From contig NC_042514.1 of NCBI RefSeq assembly GCF_900963305.1, forward strand, positions 20,426,029 through 20,490,028: a stretch of DNA of 64,000 bases, read 5' to 3'. The stretch comes from Echeneis naucrates (taxonomy: Eukaryota > Chordata > Actinopteri > Carangiformes > Echeneidae). Below are positions 13,123 to 35,697 of this stretch, piece by piece. Under the pieces are notes generated by a model. That model made no database searches. It saw only the letters and a program-made list of their open reading frames with translations, and was not told the DNA's origin. Each line of letters begins with the position of its first letter. Positions within the stretch are counted from its first letter, which is position 1. A program made the position numbers and the translations under genes.

Positions 13123-16100
13123 ATGGCGGCCCCCGTTCGTGGCCCCGGCCAGTGCGGCTTCTTCGTGGAGAAGAAGAAACGGTTCTGTAAAATGGTGGCT
13201 GGGAGAGGAAAGAGGTTCTGTGGAGAACACGCAACCCTGGTGGGTTCACGCACACTAGCTGAGCTTCCTGACACAGACGACGGGAGAGCAACTGTACATC
13301 GGGGAAAAACCTCCGACTGAATAAAGTTTAAACAAAATTCACTGCTCGTTTAGAGACATAAACGTCACAGGTTTTTGTGATACGGACAGGAAATAGATCA
13401 AATATTGAATAATGTCATTATTTGTTACGTCACCTGTTCACAAATAGACAGTTTAATCGTAACACGGGAAACACATGTAGATGCTGATATCACTCCAGGT
13501 GAATGATGGACATGTGTCTCTGTCTTGGAGCCTGTAGCAGACACATGGGCACTGACAGACTCAGCCTGAGCCACGTTTGTGTTGTTTTTCCAGAACATGT
13601 GAGCTGTGACATGAACCATGTGTGTCCTGTTTTCAGGAGGAGGGACGCAGCAGCCGGAGGATCACCTGTCCTCTGGACCCCAAACAGTCAGTCAGTGATC
13701 AGCAATGAAGCAGATAATTGATCAGTAATGAGTTTGATAATTGATCAATTGACTGTTTCTTGTATCTTCAGCTCTGTGAGTGAAGACAAACTGGAAAAAC
13801 ACCTGAAGAAGTGTAACTCCAGAGAGAAAGAGAGACCAGTGAGTCTTACCCGTGGCCTTCCTCTAACCTCCCCATGTCCCCCATAGTGTTCTCTTTGTGT
13901 GCTCACTCTTTCCCTCACTCTGTCCACCCTTTGTTGTCACAGTTTGTGTGCTTTTTGATTTACAGGTTTATTATGTTGAGAACATAAATGCTGGATCAGC
14001 TAAAGAAGATGAGTTTTTGCAGCAGGTAATGTCCACACATGCACACAGCAAATCACATTTATTTATATAGTGCCAAATCATAAGAGCTACATCAAGGCAC
14101 TTTACATAGAGCAGGTTGACAACAAACTCATTTTGGAGTGAAAATAGGATTTTCAGCAGAAGAAATAACAATAGGAAATGATTGATAGGGTTTCAGGAAA
14201 GATGAAAGATGATGGTAGTTGATGTAGTAGCAGGTGTTGAGCAGGAACATGGAGCAGAGATTATTTAACACCTGAAGGGACTTGAAGGGACAGGAAGAGA
14301 GGACAGAAAGGACAAACACATCCACACTGAACAACAACAACAGCTTTAACACTGTCACACTGTTCCAGGTGAGTCTGAGTGAACACAGCCGAGCAGAGCT
14401 GGAGTCTCTGCTGGACAAACTGAAGACAGCAATCAGAGGTGAGCTGCTCTTCCTTCACGTTAAAAAGCAGGATCTCTTTTGTTTTTCTGCCTAATTCTGA
14501 TACTGGTGGTTGTTACAGGACAGCACGATGTGGACGATGCTGTCCTGTCCCACCCCGTCCTCCAGGAGGAGCTTAGGAACCCAAAGAATGGAGACTCAGC
14601 CCACAAACACCTGAGACAGCAGGTATCAACTCACCTGAACTCACCTGGCAAAGAGGGCCAGCGTCAGGGCCGGTCTAACCTGTCAGGTATATCCAGTCCT
14701 CCATCTTAGGTCACCTTGATGAGCTGGGGCTGTTGGGGAGTAGGCGGTGTTTTGTGGAGTTTGGAGCGGGTCGGGGGAAGTTGTCTCACTGGATACACGA
14801 GGCCCTCAAAACTTGCGAATCCACAAAGACCTGTGAAGATCTGCAGCTGCTACTGGTGGAGCGCTGCAGTACCCGATTCAAGGTAGACTACAGACCCCAC
14901 AGTCAGGACTCCAGAATGTAGAATCCAGATTTCAGACTCTAGACTTTGGAATCCAAACTTATCAGTCTCTGTTCTGCTCCAGGTGGATGGGAAACATCAG
15001 GACGTTGGAGTTCAGTTTGAGAGGCTGCAGATTGACATTCAACATCTGGATTTAAGTAAAGTCAAACATCTGGAGACCCTGACGCTTTAATTCTGAAGGT
15101 GCGTTTGAATCATGTGATCTGACTATGTTTCAGGTAAAGTCCCTCTGCTCCAACAGAAGAAGCTCCCACTGGTGGGCGTAGGGAAACACCTGTGTGGAGC
15201 AGCTACAGGTGAGGATGGTTTTCTTCATACGTTGTGGACTGAACCATGCACCATGTGACATGTCAGAAACCTGAGAAACTGTGTACGAGGGTTAAAATGC
15301 TACATCCAACAGTGTGAACAGATTAGCTTGGTGTAGCTCATGACTGGATATTTCAATCAACAGGTCAACCTTTAAGCCAAAAAGTCACAAGGACTGTCAT
15401 GTAGATGGTCATCAGGTTACTGATGGTCAAAAGTTATTCAGGGTTAAAAGAATAGTCTTTGGGGCTCTGAATATGGGGGTTGCTCTACACCCTCAGAACC
15501 CCATCCACACTCATGGGTTTAAACTTGAGGGATTGCAGAAAATGTGCTGGTCTCTGTCCTCAGATCTGGCTCTGCGCTGTCTGTTGGAAACACCTGGATT
15601 CATTCCAGAGATGGAACCCCCACCAAAACGCTTCAAAGTCACAGAATTGTCTGCTGAGCATGGTCCAGACTCTGGCACTGATGATCCAGGACCTGCCTTG
15701 GAGTCAGGTATTGGTCCTGTCCTCGGCCTAGTGGTGGCACTGTGTTGTCACCATCGATGCGAATGGCGTCACTACGTGGGTCAGGAGTTCTTCCTGCAGC
15801 AAGGACTCGGAGCTGCTGAGTTCTCTGCTTTCTGCCGAATGTCCAGTTGGGCCACATGTGGGCTCAGACAAACTAATAAGGCACAGATGCCTCAGAATGA
15901 AACCAGTCAGAGAGGAGATGATGAAGAACATGAAGGTGCAGAGCAGACGGACTCCGTGAACAGGTAATTATCTGTGATAGTCCAGACCACAGGTCCTATC
16001 TAGACCTGGATTCTTGTCTGAAGAAGCTCAACTCAGTTTTCTACAATGCATCATGTGAAATACTAAAGTTCACCAATGGTCACTAACCAAATATTATAGA

Positions 16101-16608
16101 TCATCATGCTTTGCACTTATGGTGAAAGACAGAAAAATGACACAAAGCCCATAGTCTGGCAGATTTTATTTATCAGATGAATAAATATCTCAGTCCTGAG
16201 CAAACCCCTCAGTAAACACCACAGTCCTTATCCAACCTCCCTGTAAATACTCCGGTCCTGACCCGACCTGCCAGCGAATACCCCAGTCTTGAACTTAGGG
16301 CAGGGCTCAGACAGTATCTTGACTTAAACATTGACCTGATGGTGGCACACTACATGAAGATCAAGTGGGTTAGGGTGGGTTGGGGGGTTATCAGGTCCTG
16401 AACAGTCTCTGTATTTTGCAGCTTTCTGTCGCCTACTGAGCGCGAGCAGGTTGGTCGACTCTGTAAACGCCTCATCGATGGTGGCAGACTCCACTTCTTG
16501 AAGACCAAAGGATTTAGCAGCAAACTGAGTAGATACGTTGACGCTCAGACAACCCTGGAAAACGTGTTACTGACTGCTGTGGCCCCCCTTCAGTCAGCTG
16601 ACCCCTGA
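13123..16608 (+). CDS. trmt13: tRNA:m4X modification enzyme TRM13 homologue
   Basis: SAM-dependent methyltransferase that 2'-O-methylates position 4 of certain tRNAs (Trm13 family). Eleven coding exons: 13123-13239, 13637-13686, 13772-13838, 13966-14025, 14369-14438, 14519-14622, 14697-14882, 14983-15055, 15134-15208, 15564-15963, 16422-16608. They sum to 1,389 nt, 462 aa (human 481). Residues 11-36 form the CCCH zinc finger (CGFFVEKKKRFCKMV to FCGEH). A CHHC U11-48K-type finger follows (CPLDPKH to HLKKC). The SAM-binding motif is CFVEFGAGRGKLSHW; later conserved blocks are VGVGKHLCGAATDLALRC, LCCHHRCEWRHYVG and MSSWATCG. Exon 7 is taken to start at 14,697, not at the later AG in CATCTTAG, because only that frame continues SSILGHLDELGLLG. 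The gene converges on lrrc39, as in human 1p21. Confidence 0.97.
14052..14125 (-). repeat. Antisense 3' tail of the common teleost interspersed repeat
   Basis: It lies inside trmt13 intron 4. The reverse complement reads AAAGTGCCTTGATG, then GATTTGGCACTATATAAATA, the same 3' tail as the copy at 22,250-22,315. Only the tail is clear; sequence to the right up to about 14,350 may be further decayed repeat. Confidence 0.6.
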
Positions 16609-16717
16609 CCTCAGTCTGTTCTGAGACAATGAGCAGCTGCGGAACGAACAGCATTGACTGTGTGACAACATCAGATGGGACAGACTGCTGGATTTTAAAA
16701 GCTGAAAAGGCTGAGCT

Positions 16718-16723
16718 TTTATT
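16718..16723 (-). terminator. Candidate lrrc39 polyadenylation signal
   Basis: AATAAA on the minus strand about 200 nt past the lrrc39 stop. It lies inside the trmt13 3' UTR on the other strand, so if used, the two transcripts overlap tail to tail. Confidence 0.45.
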
Positions 16724-16852
16724 TTAGCATAAAAACCAACCAACCTTCATCAGATCTTTAGTTAAAAAACACCATCATGTTTGCTCTCAAAATTAAGTGA
16801 CTTAATGTGTGGCATGTTAGTTTCATGTGATGGTTTAGTTTGTGTTTTTTAT

Positions 16853-16858
16853 AATAAA
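16853..16858 (+). terminator. trmt13 polyadenylation signal
   Basis: AATAAA about 245 nt after the trmt13 stop codon, the first good signal on this strand and only about 70 nt from the lrrc39 stop codon on the opposite strand. Confidence 0.7.
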
Positions 16859-16925
16859 GAAGTGACTTCACATCGACTCAGTGGTCCAGTCCTATCAAGA
16901 CCCTTGATGATGCCTGATGCTGCTC

Positions 16926-18905
<1,980 letters not shown>

Positions 18906-18912
18906 GACGTAG

Positions 18913-19198
18913 TCACAGTGCACGGGTGGACAGGTGAGATGGCCTGCGATCTCTGAGCTGCATTATCCCTTTGACCGTCCTGCCAGAAATTATTACAGCG
19001 ACAACACCAGCTTGTTTCAGGTGATTGTTGGGGGATTTACATGAAGACAGGCTTACTTTTGTCAATTGAAAATTAGCAACAGTTGTGTATTGTTGTGGGT
19101 CGTTAGTTCAACAGTTGTGTATTGTTATGACAGTAGTATAACAGTAGTGTTGTGGCAATGTCATATCAGTCTCACCTTGCAGTCCAGTTGTCCTCCAT
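18913..19198 (-). promoter_or_regulatory. lrrc39 5' UTR exon with spliced upstream ORF
   Basis: A non-coding first exon appears to end at 19,176 (GCAAG, then GTGAGACT) and to join an acceptor before 18,943 (GATCGCAG). An ATG at 19,198 opens a 17-codon upstream frame that crosses this junction and stops at 18,913, eight bases before the main ATG at 18,905. A uORF this close to the start would be expected to lower translation. This is inferred from splice motifs only. Confidence 0.45.
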
Positions 19199-19209
19199 GT
19201 TGCGTTTCC

Positions 19210-21277
19210 TCAGCTGAAATCTGACCTCAGAACTGCTGCTAATGCTAATTTTAGCTCCAGGTCACATGACCCCTCAGCAGAGTGAGAAAGTGTGTGTGTG
19301 TGTTGGGGGGGTCAAATTTAGACCCTTTTTGGTCATCTCAAAAACTAAACATTCATCTTAACTCAACTGACATGATGATTAGTTTATTAAGAGGCACTCA
19401 GTGCGTCGTCAGGGCTTCACATCCTGCATCCAGATGTTGAACAGCCCATCCCTCATGCTGCCATTCTGCTACACCACATTCCAAAGGGAATCAACTGGAT
19501 TCAGACCAATCTAACACTGTTGATGCAATTTTGAGCACTAAAGGAATTGGATGGTAAACTGTGGCTATAAACTCAGATTAGGACTGACCGGGATTAAAAT
19601 CCAGATCAGTCCAGACCCCCACCTAACCCACATCACACATGCAGCTTCAGAATTATTCTGATTGGCTGATTGGATATTTGCGTCAATCAGGGTCTACTGC
19701 CACCTGCTGGTTCTCAACACAGACACACAGCAAATAAAAGTTGTAGATAAAAGTGATTTAATTGTTTTCTCTTTGCGACACAAACAAAACCATGAACATC
19801 ACACATTGATCAGATATAAAACCAACCATCACCTCTGACATCACTTGGTACAAAATATTCATACACAGCGACCCCCTGCCCCACCACAGTGAGGATTCAT
19901 GAAGTGTTCAAAACACCTGGGAGTTTTGATCTGCAGGTCTGCGTCTCCGCCTCTGATTGTATAATCTGTGTTGTGAGGGCAAAGTGACCTCTGAATTTTG
20001 ATAGTCTTGACCCTGGTGGTCTGTTGCAGGAACTAGACTTGGTTTCTTCTGACTCATTACCAGGTCAGTGTTTTGACTGGTTAATTCAGCTGTACCCAGA
20101 CTGATTCAGGGCCAGTGTGTGTGTGTGTACAGGTCATTGTGGGAATTCAAATCTTTTAATCTGACATCTAAAACAGTCTGTGGTCTAGAACCAGACCCCC
20201 CCTCCCCCGTTAACATCATCATCTACCAGACATCCCAGGTGACTTGAATGCAACAGAGCTACTTGTGACTGGAGGCTGGGGGTGTGGAAGGGTGAGTTCA
20301 GGTGAGCTGCTGGAATGTCAACAATAAGACAGAAAAACCCAACAGCCTGGTTCAGGCTGTGGTGAGGGCATCCAACAGCTGCATTCCCACAGGAAACACC
20401 TGCAGCGCCAGGACCAGTTTGCTGTCTTGAGATTTAGTCCATAAAACCAGAATCCTGAGGCAGGCGGATTGTTTGCATCAAAAAGGCTTTTTTTTTTTTT
20501 TTTTTTTTTTGGTTTGAGCTGTAGTGGATCATAAATAAACCGTTGAGCGTTGACGACACCTAAAACACCCGACAGAGTAAAGGAATGATTAAAATATCGC
20601 TACAATATCTGGAATAAAAAGTGATTGATACATGGAGATAAATCAAGGAAAACAAAATAACTCTACTAAAGACACAGCAACAAAGCTGTTTATGTGTCTG
20701 AAGCTTCAGGCACCAGCCGAAAAAACTGAAACATCTGTGGTACAACAGGGAATCTGCTCCACGTCGGTTTACAGAGGCATGATGGGAGATTCCAGGAATA
20801 AGGCACAGGGATCATGAAGGCCATCATGAAGGCTGAAGGCCAAACTAGGCTCAACAAGGCCTAGTCTCAGGTGTAAAGGTCTGAGGTGGACTCAGGACCC
20901 TCAGACCTATCAGACCAAGACTCAAAGCAATGTTGGAGAAGAGGACTAGGGCCCCAGGAAACTGGAATCAGAATCCTGAGTTTGCAAAGGCAAAGACTTA
21001 AGTTTAAATTCTGGAGAATAAATTAAAATGTTGATTTTAACAAACAGCTCAAGGAAAAAGCTCTACAGCAATAAGGGCAGAGACTGTCCTGAAACGGTCC
21101 TGATGTACACCCAGACTTCAGGGAAGTCCAGTATTTCCTCCAGACCCTAATCCTCTTTAAGGCAGAGTTTTATATCTATTTTGTCACACCAGCATTGGTG
21201 GTTTCTGCTGACATGCTGGAATGATTGGAGTGTAATGGACACCATCAAGTCCAGATCCCAACAGTGGAATCTGAGGC
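19210..21277. other. lrrc39-ptbp1 gap: lrrc39 promoter side and ptbp1 3' UTR
   Basis: No gene is recognised in this 2 kb. The right part is the 3' UTR of ptbp1 (minus strand). A 22-base T run (about 20,488-20,509) and short GT runs (near 19,290 and 20,118) are present. A minus-strand AATAAA candidate lies at about 19,383-19,388. The extent of the ptbp1 UTR is therefore unclear. Confidence 0.4.
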
Positions 21278-31062
<9,785 letters not shown>

Positions 31063-31480
31063 TGCACAACACGGAACTGCGGAGCAACAGGTTCCAGCCT
31101 GCGGTCGCAGACTTCCAACCTCCGCCGCTACAAACCCACAAAATGGCGTCCGACCAAAGCAGCTCCCTGATTCGACTGTGACAACACTCGTAGGCGGTCC
31201 AGACTGGACCTGTCCGATGATTGGCTGTTTGGTAGTGGACGCGACAACAAAGGCATTGCGATCAAAGATCTTCTATGGAGATGAGCCACTTCTCTGCAGC
31301 GACACACAAACGCACTGTCGGTTCTCCGTCGGTGGGCGTTGTCACGCTAAAGCATCAACACACTTCCAGGATCAACATGTCTTCTTCTTTGTGTTCAACT
31401 TGAAGGGGGATAAGCAATCTACGCTACTGAAATACAACAAGCAAAGCTGCAACATGTGATGAACGGGCCCTCGCACCCAT

Positions 31481-33720
31481 GTGCAACTCAGAGCCTCCTC
31501 TCCCAGTCGTATTAAAATTGGAGCTGTTCCACCGGGGGTGGTGCGTTTCTACGACCCACAAAACATCGGAATTTCATGCCGTCCTGACAAGGTTTATGAG
31601 CATGTTTAGACCCTGAAGAAGTCAACCCCTTTGGTGTCTCACCCCTCCCGAAACATGAAGGAAAAACAAGAATAGCTGATACAGATGCAAGAGGGTTCTC
31701 ACAATGGTGATCCTAGTTATCTGAGCCCTCAACATGAGAGGGGACCCAAATGTGAGAGGCCTTCAGCACAGCTGGAGGTTCATCCCACTCTCTGTCCTGT
31801 CCTCTGTTGTGTCTCTTCAGTCATTAGATTGGCTTGAAGTGTAACTTGACTACTCTTGGTCAACGGTACCTGTAGACCAGTTTAGGTATCCCTATTCCTC
31901 CATTCTCCACCTGGACTCTGACTTAATATTTAATCAGCGGTCAGAAATACTTTTGCCAGGTATGTGTAAACATACAAGGATAGAAACTCTGGTGTTTCTA
32001 TATAGGCCATGTTAAGGGAAAGTCAAAAATAAATATATATATACATTGAAATTAGAAGAAGATTGAAAGAAGATGAAATTAAGGCGATTTAAGATTTGCT
32101 GTTGTACTGTTTTGTGTCGTGAACAGATCAAAGACCTCAGGGCTGAGTCCAAACAATGAAATTAAATGAAAATGGGGCAGCACATGGCATTGTGGTTAGT
32201 TTTGTTGCCCCAGAACAGGAAGGTCATGGGTTCAGTTCCCAGGTTTGGGGCCTTTCTGTTTGGAGTTTACATATTCTCCCTGTGCTTGCCTGAGTTCCCT
32301 CCCACCATCCTAATACATGCATGTTTGGGTTAATTGGTGACTCCTAATTGCTTGTAAGTCTGAGTGTGTGTGGTTGTTGGTCTCTGTATGTCTCTGTGTG
32401 TTGGCCCTGTGTTGGACTGAGAACCTGTCCAGGGTGTACCCTGCCCTCCCCCATGTGAGCAGGGATTGGCTCCACCAACCCCTGAGACCCAAAAATGGAT
32501 AAGCTGTAGAAGATGAATGAATGAATGAATGAAATGACAATGCCTTGATTTCCCTGAAGCCAGTTTCCTGTTGAGTTTTTATTTTTTGGCTGATTAGTTA
32601 ATCAGACAACAGTGTTAGAAATGCCCCACACCCCAGCTGTGAAATGACCAATCAGCCAATTAGCGAGTCCAGTAGTCAGATCGTTTTCTGCGGAAATAAT
32701 GAGTGTCCAGCTAGAGTTGGGGGGGCAAGTAGGGGCCCCTGAGGAGGTGAATTCATTAAGCATCAAAGATGCTGCTGGTTGGTATCTGTGGACTTGGTGT
32801 CATCTGACAAGCTGATAAATTATTCCCCCTTTGCTGCTTTTCAGGAAATGCCTTTGTGTGTTGTAAGATGATCCAGCTGCTCACCAATGAATAATGCAAC
32901 ACAGACAGATACACACATACTGTATAAAAGGTGTACTGTTACATTCGCTTCTAATTGGCAGTTTTAGACCTTCAGATCCTCCTTGTGTGAAAGCTGGTAG
33001 ACTCTGATCTCTGACGTCAAGGCAGGTGAAACTGTATAAAACAGCTGTTTTGTCAGTTGTTCATGAATGTATAAGTGATTGATGAGTGTATTCAATAAGA
33101 GAGTGAAAGAATCAGAAGGACATGTGATACCAGTGATGATAATATAGCTCTCTCTTGTTCCTCTTATTTTATTAATTCATTCATCTTCATCCTCTGGGTC
33201 CTGTGTACATTTTATATTATGCTTTTATGTTTATATTTTTATTTTCTTCTTCTTTTTTCAATTTAATTTTCAATTTCCCATTTAAAGAGGGTTCCATGCT
33301 GAGTGAAGTGAAACAGAGTCAAAGTCCTTGTTGGTGATTCTGATAATTAAACAAATTAATACACTAATAATAAGCTATTTCTGATTCTGATACAAAAATA
33401 TGAATAAATCATATGATGACATTAACATCATTATAACACGGTGACTCTGATCCAGAACTGTGAGAGACATTACTGGTTTGCCAGAAACGTTTCCTATCAC
33501 ATCAAATGAACATCCTCCATCTGACGCAACGGCCTAAAGTGTAATCACACAATGACATTTTTTTCCTCAGCTCATGTTTTCATTGGTGTGGCTCTGGTTC
33601 CTGTCTGTATTTATGTGAGTCTCTTTTTCTGGTTCCTCCCTTTTCGTGGTTCTTTCTGGGGTCGCTGTCGAGCTTCTGTCCCTACAATCTGCAGCATCAA
33701 CAGAAGAAGAGGAGACAACG
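31481..33720. other. ptbp1-stil divergent spacer
   Basis: Gene-free, mostly AT-rich sequence. It holds one SINE-like repeat (32,173-32,534, listed separately); otherwise I see nothing assignable. Confidence 0.5.
32173..32534 (+). mobile_element. tRNA-like SINE, teleost family, copy 1
   Basis: The head has a box-A-like GTGGTTAGTTTTGTTG and a box-B-like GGGTTCAGTTCCC (32,228-32,240). The body has GGAGTTTACATATTCTCCCT, GTTGGCCCTGTGTTGGACTG and GGGATTGGCTCC. It ends in a GAAT tetranucleotide tail. This is the abundant fish element with a GGCAGCAC... head. It is about as diverged as copy 2 at 55,607. Confidence 0.75.
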
Positions 33721-33729
33721 GAGAGCGCG

Positions 33730-34071
33730 CTTCTGATTGGTCAGACTCACAGTGGCGAAGCTTCCTATTGGCTAGTGGATCCACCCCGCCAGTGGACTGC
33801 AGAAACAGCGCCACAATTGAACTGCAACAAGTTTCAGGTCAGATTCCCCACATTGACAGATTAAAGCCGAATAACGACAGTACATTAAAACCAGCTACAG
33901 TTTGAGACTCGACTGAACTTTACTTCCGGTCGGGTAATTCAGTTCCAGTTCGTGGAAGTTAACGGGCGCAGCTGATGCGGCGCCGGCAAAAGCTAACGAG
34001 GCTACCTAACGTCAGCTGGGCCTCTCAGGTAACGTCACGGACCACAGCTGCTCTCTGTCGGTCACAGCGGT
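33730..34071 (+). promoter_or_regulatory. stil promoter with paired CCAAT boxes and an ETS site
   Basis: Two inverted CCAAT boxes (ATTGG at 33,736-33,740 and 33,767-33,771) lie 31 bp apart, the helical spacing typical of NF-Y pairs in cell-cycle promoters. An ETS/GABP-like ACTTCCGGT sits at 33,922-33,930. The start codon is at 34,072. An out-of-frame ATG at 33,975 would be an upstream ORF if transcription starts before it. Confidence 0.5.
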
Positions 34072-35639
34072 ATGAGCTGCCCGGTGAACCTCAAGGAAGT
34101 TTTGGTCTCGGAGACCGGAGAAGGACGGTGAGTGAGAGGACTGATTTGGTCCGAGACTGCATCACACACATATAAACACATGCGCATGGTTAGTGGCCGC
34201 TTTATGACGACCAACAGCTAAAACCGACCCAGACTAGTCCAGATCATGTTCTGGTGTGATCAATCCCGATCCTGATTCAGTGTAACCGGTCCTGGTCGAG
34301 TGTGACTGGTCCTAACTCATGACGGATGAGTTGGTCAGTGTTGATGTTTCCCCATTCTTTTCCAGATCATCAAACTCTCTCACTCCGCTGAGTTTCTCGA
34401 AATCCAGATCAGCTCTGTGGCAGAGCAGCCCTGCAGGAGAGATGCTCCGCCTCCAGTTCTGCTCACACAGGTAAACCCACACCTACAAACCAAGGCTGAG
34501 ACTCATTAATATACAAACTGAAGGAGCAGGTCTGAGCTCTGTCTGTGTGTGTTCTCATGCAGGAACCTTAGGGTGGTGTTGTTAGAGAAACCTCTATGTC
34601 TGGCTCAGCGTCATGTTCGTCACAGAAACAAGCCCAACCTCCAGTGTTTCTTCCTGGGATCAGTGTCTGTGGACTCAGGTCAGAGTTCTCCTGGATTTCA
34701 TCCTGTGCTGTGATTGGTCCATCCATATATATTTTCACATATTTAACTGTTGTTCTCCGTGGTGGGGTCTAGATGAGGAGGGGATCACCATCACTCTGGA
34801 CCGGTTTGATCCAGGTCGGGACCAGACCAGATCCTCAGGCAGGGTTCCCACTGCCCTGCTGCCTGGAGACATCCTGGTTCCCTGTTTGTTTTCTACTCAG
34901 GCTGAGACATCACCTGACACAGTTGTCCACTCAGAGGCCGAGCTTCATTACTGTTTCAAGGTAAGAGATGTCACACATAATTATCTTCATCTATGTTTCT
35001 TTTTCCAATAAGTAAGGGTTTTCCAGTATCAATGGTTTTAGAAATCTGATTATTCTTTGGCATACGGTATTTTTGGCTTTTAGGCAAGTATAGATCCCGC
35101 ACTCTTTTTTTTATACCTGAGGCCCCACAACAATCTGGACTTTATGCTAAAAGGCCATTCAGAGTCCTGAGAGCAATATGTTGTCTTCTGGGTGTCTCAG
35201 GCGCTGCAGCAGTTTGTGAGTAGCAGACAACCTGTGGAACTGTGTCAGCTGTTCAAGGTCAGAGGTCAAGTGGTCTGGACTCAGCAGTCTGACGCCGCAG
35301 TGTTTGGGTTCCACTGGTCAGCCGTCTATCCGTTCTTCAGGGTGGATGTCCAGCCAGTCCAAGCTGTTCCCATCATCCCCACTGCTCTGCTGCGGAGTCT
35401 AACTAGCATCAACTGGCGACTGCAGCAGCATGCCACGACCCGACAGAGAGGGTAAGGTGTTGTTGCCTTCTCCGTGACTAACATGTTGTCTTATGCAGCC
35501 AGTTTTTATTGCCGGTATTTGTGTTTGCAGGTTTCTGACCATGGATCAGACCAAGAAGCTGCTGTTGCTCCTAGAGTCTGATCCTAAAGCCTCTAACCTG
35601 CCACTGGTTGGACTGTGAGTGAACCTGCTTCTGTGTGTC

Positions 35640-35697
<58 letters not shown>

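Noticed and set aside
14622-14708. Alternative trmt13 exon 7 acceptor at CATCTTAG (14,707)
   Set aside because: That frame breaks the conserved sequence before CFVEFGAGRG; the acceptor at 14,696 keeps it.
32173-32260. tRNA-like A and B boxes
   Set aside because: They belong to a SINE head; no cloverleaf with paired acceptor stem was found, so this is not a tRNA gene. The same holds at 55,607.
33552-33905. 117-codon plus-strand frame upstream of stil
   Set aside because: No recognisable family, overlaps the CCAAT-containing promoter and has no splice link to stil exon 1.
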